Positions 60,675 to 64,000 of a stretch of 64,000 nt of DNA are shown here, piece after piece; the stretch's first letter is position 1; each line of letters begins with the position of its first letter. The translations under genes were made by a program, and so were the position numbers. The stretch lies in the NCBI GenBank assembly GCA_013284265.1, contig JABTBR010000027.1, positions 1 to 64,000 of the forward strand, in the 5' to 3' direction. Source of the stretch: Oxalobacteraceae bacterium (GTDB lineage: Bacteria > Pseudomonadota > Gammaproteobacteria > Burkholderiales > Burkholderiaceae_D). The notes below the pieces were generated by a model. That model was not told the DNA's origin and ran no database searches. It saw nothing but the letters and a program-made list of their open reading frames with translations.

Positions 60675-62248
60675 GGGTTCCACACCAGGTTCAGGGTGAA
60701 TTTGGATTTGTTGCCGCTGGCGCTGGCGCCAGCCTTGCCGCTCAGCTTGGCCGAGGAACGGGTGTCGAAGGGCGGCTGCTCGATTTCCACGATCAGGTTC
60801 GGGCGCCGCGCCAGCTCCTGGGTAAACTGGTTCATGCCATCGACGATGCTGCGGTAATTATCCTCGGCGGTGTCGACCTCGGCCTCCACGTGCAGGCTCT
60901 GGGCCGGCTTGCGCGGAATGCCCAGCAGCAGCGAGGACAGCGGCGTGGCCGTGCCCGGCGTGCCGCTGGCCTGCGCCGTGCCCATCTGGTTGGGATTGGC
61001 GTTGACGGGCGCCTTGACGCCGGGCGGGGTCACGCGCCAGTCGAGCTGGACGATACGGATCTGGGGCGCGCGGTCGAGCGCGCTTCCCAGCATCATCAGC
61101 ATGTCCTGGGGCGCGGGCGCCTGTTTCTGCATCATCTGCTCGATCGTCACGGCCGCCTTCATATTGGCCGTGCGCGCCACCGCCGGCGGCATGTTCGACA
61201 GTGCGGCGCGGTAGCGCGTGTCGAACTGGTCGGCTTCGGCGCTGAGGTGCTCGGCGCGGCTGCTGTCATCGACGTAATGCCACAGATTGCTGCCCACCCA
61301 GGCCAGCGACACGGTGCAGATGGCGATGGCGGCGCCGAACATGGCCAGGCGCGCGCGCCACAGCTGGTAGAAGCGGCGCGCATCGCCCAGCGTGTAATGG
61401 CTGGTCGGCAGCAGCTTGCCCAGCACATGCAGCAGCAGGCGGTCGGCCAGCGCCGGCGTGTCGGGCTGGCCGCAGGCGGCCGCGGCCGCGCGCATCGGCA
61501 GGAAGTGGTAGGCCGTCTCCAGGCCGTTCTGGCACAGCGGTTCGAGCCGGGCGATCTGTTCGGGCGGCGCCACGATCACCGTATGGAGTACATTGCCGCG
61601 GTCGATCAGGCGGGTACTGGTCAGGAACTGCTGGGTCTTGGCCGTTTCGCCGGCCACGTTGACGGGGGCGCCGTCGCGGTCCACCGCCAGCGTCAGGCGC
61701 GAGAACTTCAGTTTGCCGTTGAGGAAAAAGCTCTGGCGCAGGCCGGCGCTCTGCTGGGTCACCAGCAGCAGGTGCTCGTGCTTGAGCGCCAGTTTCTTCA
61801 CCAGGGTGTCGCCCAGCAGGGCGGTCGAATACAGGCCGGCCAGCGGCGCCTTCAGGCTTTCCAATGCCTCTATCCAGGGCGTCAGGATGGATGGATTGTT
61901 CAGGCCGCACAGCAGCACGATATCGTCGCGCCGGCCTTCGCTCTCGCGGCCCTGTACGCTGACGTGGCGGTACGGGGTCTCGCGGAACTGCTGGGCCAGC
62001 CGGCGCGCCACCAGCTGGCGCCCGGCGCGGCCTGGCACGTGCGGCATCTGCTGACGCTGGAAGTCTTCCTCGATCAGGTCGGCCAGCAGGTAGATCGGGT
62101 GCTTGCCCTGGGCGTGGACATAGTCCATGAAGGCGTCGATGCCGGCGCGGTCGGCGCCGAAGGCCACGCCCTCGGACAGCTGGCCGCCTTCCCACTGGTA
62201 GGCCCAGAGCTGGTCGCTGGTCAGATAGAATAATTGTTTGCGGAACAC
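60671..62248 (-). CDS. PilM-PilN/GspL-like (MshI-type) platform protein
   Basis: Protein of 525 residues. The N-terminal cytosolic part (about 1-300) has the actin-like layout of PilM/GspL (DIVLLCGLNNPSILTPWIEAL, then LLLVTQQSAGLRQSFFLNGKL). A single membrane helix (about 311-335) and a periplasmic coiled-coil/PilN-like domain follow (RIVQLDWRVTPPG, then GNKSKFTLNLVWNP). The start is GTG with GAGG upstream. It lies eight bases after the GspF-like gene. Together with the following proteins it forms the inner-membrane platform of a pseudopilus system. Confidence 0.75.
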   Translation of the reverse strand: MFRKQLFYLTSDQLWAYQWEGGQLSEGVAFGADRAGIDAFMDYVHAQGKHPIYLLADLIEEDFQRQQMPHVPGRAGRQLVARRLAQQFRETPYRHVSVQGRESEGRRDDIVLLCGLNNPSILTPWIEALESLKAPLAGLYSTALLGDTLVKKLALKHEHLLLVTQQSAGLRQSFFLNGKLKFSRLTLAVDRDGAPVNVAGETAKTQQFLTSTRLIDRGNVLHTVIVAPPEQIARLEPLCQNGLETAYHFLPMRAAAAACGQPDTPALADRLLLHVLGKLLPTSHYTLGDARRFYQLWRARLAMFGAAIAICTVSLAWVGSNLWHYVDDSSRAEHLSAEADQFDTRYRAALSNMPPAVARTANMKAAVTIEQMMQKQAPAPQDMLMMLGSALDRAPQIRIVQLDWRVTPPGVKAPVNANPNQMGTAQASGTPGTATPLSSLLLGIPRKPAQSLHVEAEVDTAEDNYRSIVDGMNQFTQELARRPNLIVEIEQPPFDTRSSAKLSGKAGASASGNKSKFTLNLVWNP

Positions 62249-62255
62249 GGCGGCC

Positions 62256-63461
62256 TCAGGTTTTGATCTTGCTGATCGTGTCGTAAATCGGCCCCAGCAC
62301 CGACAGCATGATCCATCCCAGCAGCAAGCCCAGGATGACCGTCATGGCCGGTTCTATCATCGCCTGCACCTTCTCGATCATTTCCTTGACTTCGCGGTTG
62401 TAGAAGTAACTGACGTTGCGCAGCGCGCCGTCGAGCGAGCCGGTCGCTTCGCCCACCTTGAGCATGCGGATCACCAGCGGCGGGAAGATGCCGGTGTTCT
62501 GGAAGGCCGCCGTCACGCCCTGGCCTTCGGAGATGAGCTGGGCGGCGCGGCGCAGGCCGCTGGCGATGACCCTGTTGCCGACGATGCCCTCGGACAGGCG
62601 TATGCATTCGAGGATGGTGATGCCGGACGCATACATCAGCGCGAAGAAGGTGGCGAAGCGCGCCAGGATGATCTTGTGCAGCACCGGCCCGACCATCCAG
62701 ATGCGCAGCTTGAAGGCGTCGAAGGTGAAGCGGGCCGCCTCGCTGTGGGCGATCCAGGCGCGCAGCACAAAAAAGCCGATGATCGGCAGGGCCAGCAGGA
62801 TGTACCAGAAATGAATAAAAATATTCGACACGAAGATCAGCGCCTTGGTGTGGCCCGGCAATTCATTGCCCATATTCTTGATGAAGGCGGTCAGCTGGGG
62901 CACCAGGTAGATCATCAGGAAGAAGGTCACGCCGATCACCACCACGGCCACCACGGCCGGGTACATGATGATTTTCTTGGTCTGGGCGGCCAGCTCGTCC
63001 TGCCACTTCAGGCTGTCGGACAGGTTCTTGAACACCTCGGCCACCTTGCCGCTCTGCTCGCCGGCGGTGATCAGGCTGGTAAACGTCAGGTCGAACACTT
63101 CCGGATAGGCCGCCAGCGCGGCCGACAGTTGCAGGCCGCCCTCGATGTTCTCGATCAGGTCGGTGATCACTTCGCGGAAGCGCGGATGGTCCATGCTCTC
63201 GCGCAGGTCGTTGAGGCCTTCCAGGATGGGCACGCCGGCCCCGGTCAGCTGCTCCATATGGAAGCAGAAATTGATCAGGTCGCCGCGGGTGATGGGGCGG
63301 CGGCCCAGCGAGATCACTTTCTGGCGCGTGGCCTTGCAATCGATCAGATCCAGGCCCATGCGGTGCAGGCGCAGTTCCAGATCGGGTTCGTTGGCGGCGT
63401 CCATATTGCCCGGCAACATCTGGCCGGCGGCATCCATGGCGCGGTAGATATATTGGGGCAT
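62256..63461 (-). CDS. GspF/PilC/MshG-family platform protein
   Basis: Inner-membrane protein of 401 residues with two T2SSF domains (about residues 65-190 and 265-390). Conserved segments are FCFHMEQLTGAGVPILEGL, ITAGEQSGKVAEVFKNL, RFATFFALMYASGITILECI and MLKVGEATGSLDGALRNVSYFYNREV. It anchors the ATPase to the pseudopilus. Its ATG overlaps the stop of the ATPase gene (ATGA). Confidence 0.93.
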   Translation of the reverse strand: MPQYIYRAMDAAGQMLPGNMDAANEPDLELRLHRMGLDLIDCKATRQKVISLGRRPITRGDLINFCFHMEQLTGAGVPILEGLNDLRESMDHPRFREVITDLIENIEGGLQLSAALAAYPEVFDLTFTSLITAGEQSGKVAEVFKNLSDSLKWQDELAAQTKKIIMYPAVVAVVVIGVTFFLMIYLVPQLTAFIKNMGNELPGHTKALIFVSNIFIHFWYILLALPIIGFFVLRAWIAHSEAARFTFDAFKLRIWMVGPVLHKIILARFATFFALMYASGITILECIRLSEGIVGNRVIASGLRRAAQLISEGQGVTAAFQNTGIFPPLVIRMLKVGEATGSLDGALRNVSYFYNREVKEMIEKVQAMIEPAMTVILGLLLGWIMLSVLGPIYDTISKIKT

Positions 63462-64000
63462 CAGCTTAGCCTGTCGGTCAGGTCGACCACGCGCGAGACT
63501 TCCTCAAGCGTGGTCACGCCCTCGATGACGCGGCGCACGCCGTCGTCGACCAGGGAATGGAAGCCGCCGGCCGCGGCCGCATTTTTCAGTTCGCGCGAGG
63601 AGGCGCGGCGCGCCATCAGCTCGTCCAGGGCGGGCGTCATCTTGAGCAATTCGATGATGGCGATGCGGCCCTTGTAGCCCTGGTGCGAGCAGCGCTCGCA
63701 GCCGACGGCGCGGTAGATGGTTTGCGCATTGGGCTTGCCCGCGTCATCCTCGGTCGGCAGGCCCAGCAGGCGCAGCTCCAGGCCGTCGGCGCTGAAGGCT
63801 TCGCGGCAATGCGGGCACAGCTTGCGCACCAGGCGCTGGGCCACGATGCCGATGATGTTGCCGGCCATGATGTCGGGCAGGATGCCGATGTCGAGCAGGC
63901 GCGACACCGAGCCGATGGCCGAGTTGGTGTGCAAGGTGGAATACACCTGGTGGCCCGTCATCGCCGCCGAGAAGGCCATTTCCGCCGTTTCCTTGTCGCG
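63461..64000 (-). CDS. GspE/PulE/MshE-type assembly ATPase, C-terminal part
   Basis: The gene runs off the right end; about 179 C-terminal residues are visible. They include the His-box region TGHQVYSTLHTNSAIGSVSRLLDIG, RLVRKLCPHCREAF, GCERCSHQGYKGRIAIIE with the tetra-cysteine zinc site, and the C-terminal helices. Walker A lies outside the window. This hexameric ATPase powers pseudopilus assembly and is the first of the genes seen in the operon. Confidence 0.92.
   Translation of the reverse strand, partial: RDKETAEMAFSAAMTGHQVYSTLHTNSAIGSVSRLLDIGILPDIMAGNIIGIVAQRLVRKLCPHCREAFSADGLELRLLGLPTEDDAGKPNAQTIYRAVGCERCSHQGYKGRIAIIELLKMTPALDELMARRASSRELKNAAAAGGFHSLVDDGVRRVIEGVTTLEEVSRVVDLTDRLS

Overview
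The window looks like a chromosomal segment of a high-GC betaproteobacterium, most likely Oxalobacteraceae (Massilia/Duganella/Janthinobacterium type). This is inferred from the GC-rich genes, two PEP-CTERM proteins, an MSHA/type II-like pilus operon, TadE/TadG-like genes and a family of dispersed GGGGTC(A/T)GACCC palindromic elements. No phage, plasmid backbone, rRNA or CRISPR array is visible. One tRNA-Leu(UAA) is present.

Layout. (1) 58-8615, minus strand: a tightly coupled operon of a cytosolic Ser/Thr kinase, an FtsW/RodA-type membrane protein with an extra N-terminal beta/FHA-like region, a 555-residue protein of unknown function with an FHA-like C-terminus, an SH3b-like membrane protein, a PP2C phosphatase and an FHA protein. 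Kinase, phosphatase, phosphothreonine reader and SEDS-type protein together recall the actinobacterial pknAB-pstP-rodA-fha locus, but no penicillin-binding protein is present. This is the strongest candidate for a little-described system. (2) 8842-13359: orphan ParD-like antitoxin, glycine-zipper protein, GNAT acetyltransferase, M28 peptidase, and an MBL-fold persulfide-dioxygenase-like gene with a perfect palindrome over its promoter. (3) 13411-16732: copper-type operon (periplasmic His/Met/Cys protein, TolC-like channel, multicopper oxidase). (4) 16769-25298: a frameshifted coiled-coil gene, a CLC channel of possible fluoride type, a LysR regulator with a divergent GST/PPOX pair, alkB with a divergent AraC regulator, and an MscS channel.

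(5) 25482-33546: PEP-CTERM proteins, TadG/TadE pair, tRNA-Leu, a lyase-like secreted protein and a JmjC/cupin protein. (6) 33760-40596: ParB-like protein, decayed cystathionine gamma-synthase, thymidine kinase, HELAH membrane protein, tail-specific protease and an isolated unknown gene. (7) 40811-44076: operon of two acyl-CoA dehydrogenases and two MaoC hydratases. It shares a 15-bp operator-like sequence with an APH-type kinase gene at 54573-55640, which suggests one acyl-CoA regulon. (8) 44640-48340: an AT-rich island with an OLD-family ATPase/Toprim nuclease and a DUF4365 nuclease-like protein, a plausible anti-phage module. (9) 48337-54279: REC-GGDEF diguanylate cyclase coupled to a giant hybrid histidine kinase whose linker carries a 9-bp tandem repeat and a dispersed-repeat core translated in frame. 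(10) 55847-64000: minus-strand MSHA/T2SS-like pseudopilus operon running off the right end.

The dispersed elements (six copies or fragments) lie 3' of genes in a consistent orientation, while their palindromic core appears in both orientations. Taxonomy and functions are read from sequence and family knowledge only; no database search was possible.
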